A stretch of DNA of 64,000 nucleotides, from the NCBI GenBank assembly GCA_963771845.1, contig CAVYVC010000024.1:310001-374000 (forward strand), given 5' to 3'. Below, piece by piece: positions 29,467 through 39,296 of the stretch. A program made the position numbers and the translations under genes. Numbering within the stretch: position 1 is the first letter of the stretch; every line of letters starts with the position of its first letter. Origin of the DNA: VAZQ01 sp963771845 (GTDB lineage Bacteria; Pseudomonadota; Alphaproteobacteria; Rhizobiales; Xanthobacteraceae). Under the pieces are notes generated by a model that saw only the letters and a list, made by a program, of their open reading frames with translations, did no database searches and was not told where the DNA came from.

Positions 29467-30123
29467 CTAGCCGTAAATCCGCTCGTAGAGATTGCGCACG
29501 ATGCCCGCCGTGACGCCCCAAATGTAGCGCTCGCCAAACGGCATGGCATAGTACCTGCGCGTTATACCCTTCCATTCGCGGCTGTGCAGGGAATGGTTCT
29601 GTACATCCATGAGGAAAGCGAGTGGCACCTCAAACGCATCAGCGACTTCAGCGGCGCACAGGTTGAGCTCATAATTGGGGGCAATGCGTGCGACGGTGGG
29701 CAGGATCCGGTAGCCGGAAAACGTCAGATAAAGATCGAGATAGCCGAGCGGTTCGATCAACTCGCGCTTAAGTCCGATCTCCTCTTTCGCCTCACGCATG
29801 GCGGCGTCTGCAGGCGATTCGTCTTGTGGATCGATCTTGCCGCCGGGAAATGCGATCTGTCCGGGATGGCTCGGAAGCTCCGTGCGAAGCGTCAGCAACA
29901 CCTGCGGCTGCGGCCGGTCCACAACTGGAATGAGCACGGCGGCCGGACGCGTTGGGGTGACACCGGCACGATGCCAGAGGTCCGGATCAAGGTCGATATC
30001 ACCGCGTTTTGCTGCGGCGGTCGGATCATGCAAGGCTGGCGGAACCTCGCAACTCAGCTGCGCCCGGGCACGCGGAAAAAAGTCCTCGGTCGAGACTGCG
30101 GCGGCGGGAACGGCTATATCCAT
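29467..30123 (-). CDS. CoA pyrophosphatase (Nudix hydrolase)
   Basis: A 218-residue Nudix enzyme of the coenzyme A diphosphatase type, which splits CoA to 4'-phosphopantetheine and 3',5'-ADP. The CoA-specific motif upstream of the Nudix box is present (LLTLRTELPSHPGQIAFPGG). The Nudix box has GKIDPQDESPADAAMREA followed by KEEIGL (about residues 93-117). Its ATG (30123) overlaps the stop of the DUF1285 gene (ATGA), so they are coupled. The order with DUF1285 and cca is conserved in Hyphomicrobiales. Confidence 0.92.
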   Translation of the reverse strand: MDIAVPAAAVSTEDFFPRARAQLSCEVPPALHDPTAAAKRGDIDLDPDLWHRAGVTPTRPAAVLIPVVDRPQPQVLLTLRTELPSHPGQIAFPGGKIDPQDESPADAAMREAKEEIGLKRELIEPLGYLDLYLTFSGYRILPTVARIAPNYELNLCAAEVADAFEVPLAFLMDVQNHSLHSREWKGITRRYYAMPFGERYIWGVTAGIVRNLYERIYG

Positions 30124-30761
30124 CAGGCAAAATCCTTCGCGTCTTCGGCGCGAGCCATAGCAAAGAACTTGCCCGCGGATCTCACGCCGAACATGGGCTC
30201 GCCACCGGCCTCGCGCTCTTCACCGAGCTCGACCAGATCGTAAAACAACGCGCGCGTCACCAGCGCCCACAGATCTCGCCGCACATGCAGATAGGGCTTG
30301 AGGCCGCCGGTCGCGGTCTGACGTTCGAAGCGCAATCGGTGGCCGGGCCCGCACATGATCCAGTCGTCGACATTGGTTCGAAAATGCAAGACCTGTCCGG
30401 CGTCACCATGTTCTACCCGGAGCTCGACCGCCAAAAAGGGCGCGTCCTCGACAATAATCCCGCATTTCTCAACCGGGGTGACCAGGAAGTACCTGTCCCC
30501 TTCGCGCTTGAGGACGGATGCGAACAGCTTCACCAGTGCAGGGCGGCCGATCGGCGTCTTGAGGTAGAACCAAGTCCCATCGGCAGCGATGCGCATGTCG
30601 AGGTCACCGCAAAACGGCGGATTCCACAGATGCACGGGCGGTGCGCCTTTGCGGGAGCCTTCGCGCGCTGCCCCCGCGATCCCGTCCAATCCAGGCGTTG
30701 TCCGCTCTTCCACCATGACCGCGGGTTGCGCTCTCCAAGCCTGACCATCGGTATTCTGCAT
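30123..30761 (-). CDS. DUF1285 domain-containing protein
   Basis: About 212 residues, DUF1285 family, function unknown. Recognisable core: PPVHLWNPPFCGDLDMRIAA, DGTWFYLKTPIGRPALVKLF and GDRYFLVTPVEKCGI, then EHGDAGQVLHFRTNVDD. There is no signal or membrane segment. The start at ATG 30761 excludes an N-terminal extension to 31004, which lacks family similarity. It is divergent from the MoxR gene across about 350 bp and coupled to the Nudix gene. Confidence 0.88.
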   Translation of the reverse strand: MQNTDGQAWRAQPAVMVEERTTPGLDGIAGAAREGSRKGAPPVHLWNPPFCGDLDMRIAADGTWFYLKTPIGRPALVKLFASVLKREGDRYFLVTPVEKCGIIVEDAPFLAVELRVEHGDAGQVLHFRTNVDDWIMCGPGHRLRFERQTATGGLKPYLHVRRDLWALVTRALFYDLVELGEEREAGGEPMFGVRSAGKFFAMARAEDAKDFA

Positions 30762-31108
30762 ACCTGCCCTCCCTTCGCCATGGTTTGACCGGAACCTGCG
30801 GCGGTGAGCGGCCGTTCTCACGCCGATCCCGATTGCCCATCGCTGTGGCGAGGGAAGGGTAACGAGGCGATCAGGATTTGGTGATCGGCGCTTGTTGGCG
30901 CCAGCAAGTCGGAGCGATGTGGCATACCTGCGCGGAGGCAGGATCGCACCGATGGAAATTGGCGTAATCTCGATCCAGTTTAACGATTCGAACACCGGCC
31001 CCATAGGTAGGGGCGGTTTGGCCTGAATGTTGCAGATTTTCTGTCGTAACCCCGACCCGCGGCCGGGACGGGGCAGGAGATGGCGGACGGGTGATGAGGA
31101 GTGAATGT

Positions 31109-32116
31109 ATGACAGCGGCCACAGAGAGCCTGGAAAAATTCGAAGACCTGGTCGTGCGCCAGGCGGAAGCCACGGGCGCGCAGGTCGCCGCTGCGAAGGC
31201 CGCCATTGGAGCAGTCATTTTCGGCCAGGAACAGGTGGTCGAGCAGGCCTTGATCACCGTGCTGTGCGGCGGTCACGCGTTGCTCGTGGGCCTGCCCGGT
31301 CTCGCGAAGACAAAGCTCGTTGAGACAATGGGTATTGTGCTCGGCCTTGAAGCGCGTCGCATTCAGTTCACCCCGGATCTCATGCCGTCCGACATCGTCG
31401 GCAGCGAGGTCCTGGAAGAAAGCCCCGGCGGCAAGCGCAGCTTCCGCTTCATTGCCGGGCCGATTTTCAGCCAGTTGCTCATGGCCGATGAGATCAATCG
31501 CGCGAGCCCGCGCACGCAGTCCGCGCTGCTGCAGGCAATGCAGGAGCAGCATGTCACGGTTGCCGGCAATCGCCACGACGTTCCGCGCCCGTTTCACGTG
31601 CTCGCGACGCAGAACCCCATTGAGCAGGAAGGCACCTATCCGCTGCCGGAAGCGCAGCTCGATCGCTTTCTGATGCAGGTCGATGTGGATTATCCGGACC
31701 GCGACGCAGAGCGCAAAATCGTGTTTGACACGACGGGCGCCGAAGAAAGCAAGCCGAAGCCCACCATGACTGCTGATGAGCTCCTGGCGGCGCAGCGGCT
31801 GGTGCGGCGGTTGCCCGTAGGCGAGTCGGTTGTCAACGCCATTCTGACGCTTGTGCGCTCTGCTCGGCCCGGTCCCGATATGCCCGAGATCAGCAAGGTG
31901 ATTTCTTGGGGTCCGAGCCCGCGCGCGAGCCAGGCGCTCATGCTGGTTGCTCGCGCCCGCGCGCTAATCGATGGACGGCTCTCTCCTTCAATTGATGACG
32001 TGCTCGCCATGGCCGAGCCCATCCTCAAACACCGCATGGCGCTTACGTTTGCCGCCCGTGCCGACGGCGAAAGCATGGATGCAGTGATCGGCAAGCTCAA
32101 GTCGCGCATTGGATGA
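31109..32116 (+). CDS. MoxR family AAA+ ATPase
   Basis: About 335-residue AAA+ ATPase of the MoxR class, chaperone-like proteins acting with vWA-domain partners. Walker A is GLPGLAKTKL, Walker B and sensor region LLMADEINRASPRTQSALLQ, then ATQNPIEQEGTYPLPEAQLDRF. The start at ATG 31109 has GAGGAG seven bases upstream; an ATG at 31091 is possible but lacks this. First gene of a four-gene operon (MoxR, DUF58, DUF4159, vWA/GATase-like) with overlapping or abutting ends. Confidence 0.93.
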   Translation: MTAATESLEKFEDLVVRQAEATGAQVAAAKAAIGAVIFGQEQVVEQALITVLCGGHALLVGLPGLAKTKLVETMGIVLGLEARRIQFTPDLMPSDIVGSEVLEESPGGKRSFRFIAGPIFSQLLMADEINRASPRTQSALLQAMQEQHVTVAGNRHDVPRPFHVLATQNPIEQEGTYPLPEAQLDRFLMQVDVDYPDRDAERKIVFDTTGAEESKPKPTMTADELLAAQRLVRRLPVGESVVNAILTLVRSARPGPDMPEISKVISWGPSPRASQALMLVARARALIDGRLSPSIDDVLAMAEPILKHRMALTFAARADGESMDAVIGKLKSRIG

Positions 32117-33080
32117 CGCGATAGTGGTCGAACGCCGGGCACCGAGGCAGGAGGCAAAGGCGGCGCAGCATGCCAGCGGCGCCGCGCGCGTGCTGGCGGA
32201 CTCGCTGCCACGTCTCATTCTCGAAGCGCGCCGCATCGCCGCAACGGTGATCCATGGCCTGCATGGGCGTCGCCGCGCCGGACCGGGAGAGAATTTCTGG
32301 CAATACCGCAGATTCTTGTCAGGGGAGCCCGCGCGCCGTGTGGATTGGCGTCGTTCCGCCCGCGACGATCACCTTTATGTTCGCGAACGTGAATGGGAGG
32401 CTGCGCATACCGTCTGGATCTGGGCGGATCGCTCCCCATCCATGCTGTTCTCCTCGCCTCTGGCGCACACATCAAAGCTTGAACGAGGCATGATCATAGC
32501 GTTCGCGTTGGCGGAGATCCTGGTACAGGCCGGCGAGCGGGTCGGCGTCCCCAACCTGATGCGTCCAACCGGCAGCCGCAACGTGCTGGACAAGCTCGCG
32601 AACGCAATCATCCACGATGCGAGCGAGCGGCCAAGCCTGCCGCAATCTTTCGCGCCATCATCTCTTGCCGAGATGGTCGTTGTCTCCGACCTGTGGAGCC
32701 CTACATCAACCGTGTGCAAGACGTTGTCTGGGCTTGCAGCCAATGGCGCCCACGGACACGTGGTGCAGGTCGTCGACCCAGCGGAAGAGACGTTTCCCTA
32801 TTCTGGGAGGATCGAGTTCATCGAGCCGGAAGGCGCGGGTTCGATCACCGCCGGGCGGGCGGAAGCCTGGAAAGGAGAATACGAGACACGCGTGGCGCAG
32901 CACCGCGCCGCAATCCGGGCCGAGACCGACCGGCTCGGCTGGAGCTTCACCATTCATCGCACTGACCGTCCTGCTGCGGAACTTCTCCTTGCATTGCATG
33001 AACGTCTCAGCGCACCGCCCGCCGGCGCGCAGATGAGCGCACACGCGCGCCCGGCGGGGCAGATCGCGCGCACAGCATGA
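32109..33080 (+). CDS. DUF58 domain protein
   Basis: About 323 residues. The DUF58 signature is present: NFWQYRRFLSGEPARRVDWR and LYVREREWE (about residues 65-100). Then a vWA-like part has DRSPSMLF (DxSxS) with later MVVVSDLWSP. DUF58 proteins are the usual partners of MoxR ATPases. The first in-frame codon is TTG 32109, overlapping the MoxR stop; GTG 32124 is an alternative. There are no membrane helices, so it is presumably cytoplasmic and membrane-associated through the next two proteins. Confidence 0.88.
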   Translation: MDDAIVVERRAPRQEAKAAQHASGAARVLADSLPRLILEARRIAATVIHGLHGRRRAGPGENFWQYRRFLSGEPARRVDWRRSARDDHLYVREREWEAAHTVWIWADRSPSMLFSSPLAHTSKLERGMIIAFALAEILVQAGERVGVPNLMRPTGSRNVLDKLANAIIHDASERPSLPQSFAPSSLAEMVVVSDLWSPTSTVCKTLSGLAANGAHGHVVQVVDPAEETFPYSGRIEFIEPEGAGSITAGRAEAWKGEYETRVAQHRAAIRAETDRLGWSFTIHRTDRPAAELLLALHERLSAPPAGAQMSAHARPAGQIARTA

Positions 33081-33096
33081 TGCGAGGCGCACAGGC

Positions 33097-35904
33097 ATGA
33101 TGCTCCCGCTCGGTTTTGCGCAGCCCTTGGTCCTGCTCGCACTGCTGGCTCTGCCGGTCCTCTGGTGGCTGTTGCGGCTGATCCCGCCGCAGCCGCGTCG
33201 GATCGCATTTCCGCCAGCCCAACTCCTGTTCGACATAACGCCGAAACAAGAGACGCCGCGCCGTACACCATGGTGGCTCACGCTGCTGCGTCTCGCTCTG
33301 GCTGCGCTTGTCATCATCGCCGCCGCTGGGCCCCTATGGAATCCCCCCATGGCCACTTCCGCGGCCAAAGCCCCCCTGGCGCTGTTGATTGATGATGGTT
33401 TCCCCGCAGCCGCGACCTGGGATATCCGAATGCGGACCGTCGAGGATCTGATTGCCCGTGCGGAGGCCGACAATCGCGCGGTGGCGCTTGTCCCATTATC
33501 GGAGCCGAGCCGCGACATCTCCTTCGAGTCGGCGGCGGCGGCGCGCGTGCGCCTCAAGCAGATCAAGCCCAAGCCTCACGTGGTTGAACGCGCGGACGCA
33601 CTGCCAAGCCTCGGCCGCTTTCTCGGCGCCACGCCGGAAGTGGAGTTGATCTGGCTCACTGACGGCGTTGATCTTGGCGGCGGGAATGATTTTGCTGCTG
33701 CGCTTGCTCGACTGATCGAACGACGGCCCGTCACGGTCTTCGCGGGCGGGATTGCGCCTGCCCGTGCCCTCGCCGGCGCCGACAACGCTGCCGGTGAGCT
33801 CACGGCCACGGTCTTGCGCGCAAACGCAAGCGGCGCGGAAACCGGCGTCGTGCGAGCACTCGACCTCAAGGGGCTCCCGCTCGGCGACGCGAGCTTTACC
33901 TTCGCAGAAGGCGAACGCGAGACCGACGCAAAGCTCACGATGCCGGTTGAGATTCGCAATGACATCGCACGGCTGGAAATTGCGGGTGAACACTCGGCCG
34001 GCGCAGTGACACTCCTCGACAAGCGCTGGCGCAGGCGCTCGGTCGGCGTTGTGACAGGCGCAAGCGCCGATACCGCCCAACCACTACTCGCCTCGACCTA
34101 TTACCTTAGCCGTGCGCTCGGGCCGTTCGCCGACGTGCGACTGGCCGAGCAAACTTCTCCTGCCCAGGCGGTGAGCCAATTCATTGACGCGCATTTGTCC
34201 ATGTTGGCTCTCGCCGATGTCGGCAACGTGGCGGAAGCGCGCGAGGCGCTTTCGCGCTGGATAGAAGACGGAGGCGTGCTCGTGCGCTTCGCCGGGCCAC
34301 GGCTTGCGGCTGCCGACGACGATCTTGTTCCGGTGAAATTGCGGCGCGGCGGGCGCATTCTTGGAGGCAGCTTCTCCTGGGAGCAGCCCCAGCCCTTGGC
34401 ACCCTTTCCGCGCGAAAGCCCGTTCTTCGGAATGGCAGTCCCGACCGACGTCTCAGTGAGCCGTCAGGTGCTCGCGGAGCCCGATTCCACCCTCACCGAA
34501 CGGACCTGGGCAACGCTCGCGGACGGCACGCCTTTGGTCACGGCGCAGCGGCGCGGGAAAGGCCTGATTGTGCTCTTCCACGTCACCGCAGATACGCGCT
34601 GGTCAGACCTTCCCCTCTCGGGCACATTCGTCGAGATGCTCAAGCGGATCGTTTCATTTGCGAATTCAAGCGCGGCGGAAGGATCCGGCGCGGAGAAACG
34701 CGCGGAGCGCGAGGTCTTGCCGCCGACGCGCATCCTCGACGGCTTTGGCGTATTCGGAGCGCCGCCTGCGAATGCACGTTCAGTCCCAACCGCTTATACC
34801 GGCCGGGCTACATTCGATCACCCGCCTGGCTTTTACGGACCGCCCGAAGGTCTTCTTGCCGTCAATACGCTCGCACCAGCCGACCGGCTGGCGCCACTTG
34901 ACGCGTCCGCGCTCAATGCACGCGTGGAGCCCTATCGCGTGAGCGAACCGCAGGACCTGCGCGGACCAATCCTGGTGACCGCACTTGCACTGGTCGCGCT
35001 TGATGCGCTGATCGTCTTCCTGCTTGCCGGCGGAATTGGACAGATCATGCGCGGGCGACCACGCGCAACCGCTGCTGCCATTGCAGCTGTCCTCTTTGCA
35101 GCCGCGCTTATGCCTGCTCCTCGCGCATCGGCGCAGACCAGCGAGGAGCAGGCGCTCAAATCCACACTCGAGACTCGCCTTTCCTATGTTGTCACCGGCG
35201 ACGCCGAGGTCGATCGTATCAGCAAGGCGGGGCTGCAAGGCCTTACGCTATTCCTCGCGCAGAGAACCGCGTTGGAAGCAGGCGAGCCGATCGGGCTCGA
35301 TCCGGCTCGCGATGAGCTTGCGTTTTATCCGCTGATCTACTGGCCGATCGTTCCGAGCGCGCCCAAACCCTCACGCGAAGCGCTCGAGCATATCGATGCC
35401 TATATGAAGCAAGGCGGCACCGTTCTTTTCGACACGCGCGACGCGGTCGAAGCGCCGCCCGGTCCGGGCGGGGCCAGCCGCGGGCCGGGGATGCTGGCGT
35501 TGCGTGCCATTTTGTCTTCGCTCGACATACCCGAGCTCGAGCCCGTGCCGCGCGAGCATGTGCTGACCAAGACATTTTACCTGCTGCGGGATTTTCCCGG
35601 CCGTTTCAATACCGGCCAACTTTGGGTCGAGGCGCTGCCGGCCCTCGATGACGAAGAGCTGGCGAGCCGTCCTGCGCGTGCCAGTGACGGCGTGTCCTCA
35701 ATCCTCATCACGTCGAACGATTTTGCCGGCGCCTGGGCGATGCGACAGGACGGCCAGGCCATGCTGCCGCTGGTTTCGGCCGAGCCGCGCCAGCGCGAGT
35801 TCGCGTTCCGCGCTGGCGTCAACATCGTGATGTACACGCTCACCGGTAACTACAAGGCCGATCAGGTGCATGTTCCGGCTTTGCTGGAGCGGCTCGGACA
35901 GTAA
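33097..35904 (+). CDS. DUF4159 domain membrane protein
   Basis: A 935-residue protein. N-terminal BatA-like region with two membrane helices (FAQPLVLLALLALPVLWWLL and LTLLRLALAALVIIAAAG), a large periplasmic vWA/GATase-like middle, a third helix pair near residues 625-670, and a C-terminal DUF4159 domain (about 710-930). The DUF4159 domain has RLSYVVTGDAEVDRISKAGL, ELAFYPLIYWPI, GGTVLFDTRD and AGVNIVMYTLTGNYKADQVH. The function is unknown, but it is nearly always found with MoxR and DUF58. It ends directly against the next start. Confidence 0.9.
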   Translation: MMLPLGFAQPLVLLALLALPVLWWLLRLIPPQPRRIAFPPAQLLFDITPKQETPRRTPWWLTLLRLALAALVIIAAAGPLWNPPMATSAAKAPLALLIDDGFPAAATWDIRMRTVEDLIARAEADNRAVALVPLSEPSRDISFESAAAARVRLKQIKPKPHVVERADALPSLGRFLGATPEVELIWLTDGVDLGGGNDFAAALARLIERRPVTVFAGGIAPARALAGADNAAGELTATVLRANASGAETGVVRALDLKGLPLGDASFTFAEGERETDAKLTMPVEIRNDIARLEIAGEHSAGAVTLLDKRWRRRSVGVVTGASADTAQPLLASTYYLSRALGPFADVRLAEQTSPAQAVSQFIDAHLSMLALADVGNVAEAREALSRWIEDGGVLVRFAGPRLAAADDDLVPVKLRRGGRILGGSFSWEQPQPLAPFPRESPFFGMAVPTDVSVSRQVLAEPDSTLTERTWATLADGTPLVTAQRRGKGLIVLFHVTADTRWSDLPLSGTFVEMLKRIVSFANSSAAEGSGAEKRAEREVLPPTRILDGFGVFGAPPANARSVPTAYTGRATFDHPPGFYGPPEGLLAVNTLAPADRLAPLDASALNARVEPYRVSEPQDLRGPILVTALALVALDALIVFLLAGGIGQIMRGRPRATAAAIAAVLFAAALMPAPRASAQTSEEQALKSTLETRLSYVVTGDAEVDRISKAGLQGLTLFLAQRTALEAGEPIGLDPARDELAFYPLIYWPIVPSAPKPSREALEHIDAYMKQGGTVLFDTRDAVEAPPGPGGASRGPGMLALRAILSSLDIPELEPVPREHVLTKTFYLLRDFPGRFNTGQLWVEALPALDDEELASRPARASDGVSSILITSNDFAGAWAMRQDGQAMLPLVSAEPRQREFAFRAGVNIVMYTLTGNYKADQVHVPALLERLGQ

Positions 35905-37971
35905 ATGAATTTTGGAATTTCGTTTTCCCCGATCGTAGCAACCTACATCATGTGGGCGGCGGTCGCCATGGCGGCTGCGGTTGCAGTCCTGCTCGTCGCA
36001 GCGCGCAGCCGCGGTGCTGTGGCGCGCGCAGTGGCACTGGCATTGTTCGTCCTTGCGCTCGCGAACCCTTCCATCACGCGCGAGGACCGCGATCCCCTCA
36101 CCTCGGTGGCCGCCGTCGTCGTGGATAGAAGCGCAAGTCAGGAATTCGGTGATCGCACCAAACAGACAGAGGCCGTGCGCGCGGAGCTCGCGGAACGGCT
36201 TGCCCGCATCCCCGGTTTGGAAGTGCGGTTTGTGGAGGCCGGCCAGGCTGACGGAGAGACCGACGGCACGCGGCTGTTTACGGCGTTATCGGCGGCGCTC
36301 AGCGACGTGCCCCACGACCGGGTCGCAGGCGCCATCCTGATCACGGATGGACGCGTGCATGATGTCCCGGGCGATACCGCGGCGCTCGGCTTTGCCGCCC
36401 CGCTGCACGCGCTGATTACTGGCCACAAGAACGAGCGCGATCGTCACGTCGTGCTCACAGCTGCTCCACGTTTCGGCATCGTCGGTCAGAGTCAGAGCAT
36501 CACCTTCCGGATCGAGGATCAGGGCGAGGGGCCGCCGACCGCCCGAGTGACGGTGCGACGCGATGGCGAGACGATCGAAAATCGCAATGTGCGCATCGGG
36601 ACGAATGTCACCATCAGCGTGCAGATTCCCCATGCCGGACCCAATATCATCGAGATCGAGGCCTCGCCGCTGGAAGGCGAACTCACTGAAATCAACAATC
36701 GCGCCGTCGTTTCCATTGACGGGGTACGCGATAAGCTGCGGGTTCTTCTCGTATCCGGCGAGCCGCACGCCGGCGAGCGCACCTGGCGCAACCTCCTGAA
36801 GTCTGATCCCAGTGTCGACCTCGTGCACTTCACCATCCTGCGGCCACCGGAGAAGCAGGACGGCACGCCGATCAATGAACTCTCATTGATCGCGTTCCCG
36901 ACCCGCGAACTGTTTCAGCAGAAGATCAACGATTTCCAGCTCATCATCTTTGATCGATATGCGCGCCAAGGTGTGCTGCCCATCATCTATTTCGATAACA
37001 TCGCGCGCTATGTCCGCCAGGGTGGCGCCGTGCTTGTTGCGGCGGGACCCGATTACGCCAGCCAGACCAGCATCTGGCGCACGCCACTCGACGTGATTCT
37101 GCCGGCGGAGCCGAGCGGGCGCACGACTGACGGTGCCTTTCATCCTCGGCTGACGGACTTGGGCAAGCGCCATCCGGTAACCCGCGGCCTTGAAGGCGCC
37201 GACACAGACCCTCCGCACTGGAGCCATTGGTTCCGCCTGGTAGATACGCGTGCCGCAAAGGGCACCGCGGTTCTGCAAGGTCCAAACGACAAGCCGCTTC
37301 TTCTGCTCGCGCGCGAAGGAGAGGGCCGGGTCGCGCTTCTTCTCTCCGATCATATCTGGCTGTGGGCGCGAGGGTATGAGGGCGGCGGACCGCATATCGA
37401 TCTGCTCCGCCGCCTGTCGCACTGGTTAATGAAGCAGCCGGATCTGGAGGAGGAGGCGCTTCGGCTCACGGTAAGAGGCCGTGACCTCACCGTTCAGCGC
37501 CAGACGATGTCGGACAGCGTTAACGAGGTGATGCTGACTGCGCCTTCCGGCAAGACCCGCAACTTGACACTGTCGCCGGCGGAGCCGGGGGTCTGGCGCT
37601 CGACCATCCAAGTCACGGAGCTCGGGCTGTGGCACGCAACCGACGGCACGCTCAATGCGCTTGCCAATGTCGGCCCGGCAAACCCCCGCGAGTTCAGCGA
37701 GGTGACTTCGACCCCCGAGGTGCTGGAGCCGCTCGCGCATGCAACCGGCGGTGAAGTGGTGCGGGTCGAGGATGGCAATGGCGTGCACGTGCCGCGCGTT
37801 CTTGCCGTGCGTTCAAGCGACACTTACAGGGGCGATGACTGGGTCGGATTGCGCATCCGGGAAGCCAGCGTGGTGCGCGGGATCGGCGTGCTCCCGGTGT
37901 TCGCCGGGCTCATCGGGCTCCTGCTGCTCATCGGCAGCCTCGCGCTGACCTGGCTGCGCGAAGGCCGCTGA
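35905..37971 (+). CDS. vWA/glutamine-amidotransferase-like membrane protein
   Basis: A 688-residue membrane protein. Two N-terminal helices (about residues 8-55). A vWA-like domain with a MIDAS-type DRSAS (AVVVDRSASQ, about residue 72) and GAILITDGRVHD. A class-I-GATase-like fold without an obvious catalytic Cys (RVLLVSGEP, LIIFDRY, GGAVLVAAGPDY). A beta-rich part, and a final helix (VLPVFAGLIGLLLLIGSLAL). ATG 35905 directly follows the previous stop. By context it forms a complex with the MoxR-DUF58-DUF4159 products, but its role is unknown. Confidence 0.85.
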   Translation: MNFGISFSPIVATYIMWAAVAMAAAVAVLLVAARSRGAVARAVALALFVLALANPSITREDRDPLTSVAAVVVDRSASQEFGDRTKQTEAVRAELAERLARIPGLEVRFVEAGQADGETDGTRLFTALSAALSDVPHDRVAGAILITDGRVHDVPGDTAALGFAAPLHALITGHKNERDRHVVLTAAPRFGIVGQSQSITFRIEDQGEGPPTARVTVRRDGETIENRNVRIGTNVTISVQIPHAGPNIIEIEASPLEGELTEINNRAVVSIDGVRDKLRVLLVSGEPHAGERTWRNLLKSDPSVDLVHFTILRPPEKQDGTPINELSLIAFPTRELFQQKINDFQLIIFDRYARQGVLPIIYFDNIARYVRQGGAVLVAAGPDYASQTSIWRTPLDVILPAEPSGRTTDGAFHPRLTDLGKRHPVTRGLEGADTDPPHWSHWFRLVDTRAAKGTAVLQGPNDKPLLLLAREGEGRVALLLSDHIWLWARGYEGGGPHIDLLRRLSHWLMKQPDLEEEALRLTVRGRDLTVQRQTMSDSVNEVMLTAPSGKTRNLTLSPAEPGVWRSTIQVTELGLWHATDGTLNALANVGPANPREFSEVTSTPEVLEPLAHATGGEVVRVEDGNGVHVPRVLAVRSSDTYRGDDWVGLRIREASVVRGIGVLPVFAGLIGLLLLIGSLALTWLREGR

Positions 37972-37973
37972 CG

Positions 37974-38258
37974 CTACTTCGCCATCACGCCCTCTGCGGC
38001 CGCCATGACACCGATCTTGGGGTTCTGTGCACAGAAGGCTGTGAGCTTCTCCGTTTTTACCTTGAGCTTGTCCGGCTCGAACAGCGCCGCGTCCTCTTCA
38101 TCGGTGTAATAGCCGTCGAGCCAAACCGTGAGCGACGCCATCGTCTCCTTTGGCAACTCGATAAAGTCCTTACATTTGAGCATCGACAAATTGATGATCT
38201 GTCCATGGACTGCCCCCACCGCCACCGCTAGAGCAAAAAGTAGTTTGAGAAGTTTCAA
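37974..38258 (-). CDS. HdeA/HdeB family acid-stress-type periplasmic protein
   Basis: A 94-residue protein with a signal peptide (residues 1-19, ending AVHGQ). The two cysteines typical of HdeA/HdeB are present (LKCKDF and AFCAQNP), with a helical core (ETMASLTVWLDGYYTDEED). Enterobacterial members prevent protein aggregation at low pH; rhizobial relatives are mostly uncharacterised. It ends 2 bp from the end of the convergent vWA gene. Confidence 0.82.
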   Translation of the reverse strand: MKLLKLLFALAVAVGAVHGQIINLSMLKCKDFIELPKETMASLTVWLDGYYTDEEDAALFEPDKLKVKTEKLTAFCAQNPKIGVMAAAEGVMAK

Positions 38259-38359
38259 GGGCGTTCATCCTATCGCGATGCGCGATTAGTGCTAACCCTA
38301 ATCCGTGATCAGGGTCAAAACCGATTTGTGCTTAGAGTTGGACTTAATATTAATGCCCA

Positions 38360-39245
38360 TGATTTCAGGCCCTTGCCAGACGTCGAGAAAGTACGCGAAT
38401 GCTGGCGAGCAGCAGCCACGCCTCGGCACTCGCGATGGTTTTCTCGAAATCTTTGGAGAGGCGTCGGCAGCGGTTGAGCCATGCAAGCGTTCGTTCAATG
38501 ACCCAACGTCTTGGTTGGACCTTGAACGTACCGGCATTCTCGGATCGGGTGATGATCTCAATGGCCCACCTGCCGAACTCGGCGAGCGCGTCGGGCAACT
38601 TCTTTCCGCGGTAGGCACCATCAGCAAAAATGTGACGCAGCTTCGGAAACAGCAACCCAATATGCTTCAACAGCGGTACCGCTCCATGGACGTCTTGGAT
38701 ATTGGCGGCGTGCACTTGCCCGGCAAGCAATGATCCTTGTGTATCGGTGACGATGTGCCGTTTGCGCCCCTTTATCTTCTTACCCGCATCAAACCCGCAT
38801 GGACCGCCGCTTTCCGTGGTCTTCACGGTCTGACTGTCGATAATCCCAGCCGATGGCCTGCGCTTGCGTCCCGCCGCACGGCGTGTGCGCTCTACCAGGA
38901 GACGATTGATCCGCTGCCAAACCTTGGCGTCGCGCCAATTGTAAAAATAATACTGAACCGTCGTGAACGGCGGAAAATCTTTCGGCAAAGCGCGCCATTG
39001 GCAGCCGGTCGCAAGCATATAGAGAATCGCGTCCATAATGATGCGAACATCCCACTTGCTTGGGCGTCCAATATGACTCCGCATCGGCAACAGTGGTCGC
39101 AACGTCATCCACTCTTTCGCCGTCGTGTCGCTTGCATAGCGCAGCCCATCACGCCGATACTGCTTACGGGTGGTTTTGGTCCAAGCCATGTTGTGCCTCC
39201 TCGTCGAATCGCAAACACGAGGGAATCACAACAGGGCCGAAATCA
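38360..39245. mobile_element. IS5-family insertion sequence (ends approximate)
   Basis: A single intact transposase gene is framed by imperfect inverted repeats: TGATTTCAGGCCCTTG (from 38360) on one side and, read inward, TGATTTCGGCCCTGTTG (from 39245) on the other. Length about 886 bp. No clear target duplication is visible, so the outer limits may be some bases off. Confidence 0.6.
38365..39189 (-). CDS. IS5 family transposase
   Basis: A 274-residue DDE transposase. Catalytic residues lie in SAGIIDSQTVK (first D), RHIFADGAYRG (second D) and RWVIERTLAWLNRCRR (E). The N-terminal DUF4096-like part has EWMTLRPLLPM, ILYMLATGCQWRALPKDFPP and TVQYYFYNWR. The frame is continuous, so the element may be active. 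It lies between an HdeA-like gene and the GNAT/cupin/RuBisCO-like operon and interrupts no recognisable gene. Confidence 0.93.
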   Translation of the reverse strand: MAWTKTTRKQYRRDGLRYASDTTAKEWMTLRPLLPMRSHIGRPSKWDVRIIMDAILYMLATGCQWRALPKDFPPFTTVQYYFYNWRDAKVWQRINRLLVERTRRAAGRKRRPSAGIIDSQTVKTTESGGPCGFDAGKKIKGRKRHIVTDTQGSLLAGQVHAANIQDVHGAVPLLKHIGLLFPKLRHIFADGAYRGKKLPDALAEFGRWAIEIITRSENAGTFKVQPRRWVIERTLAWLNRCRRLSKDFEKTIASAEAWLLLASIRVLSRRLARA

Positions 39246-39296
39246 CCTGCTTTCTTTTCCGGTCAGCCTCTTAGGGATAATAAGCGATTCGCGCGC

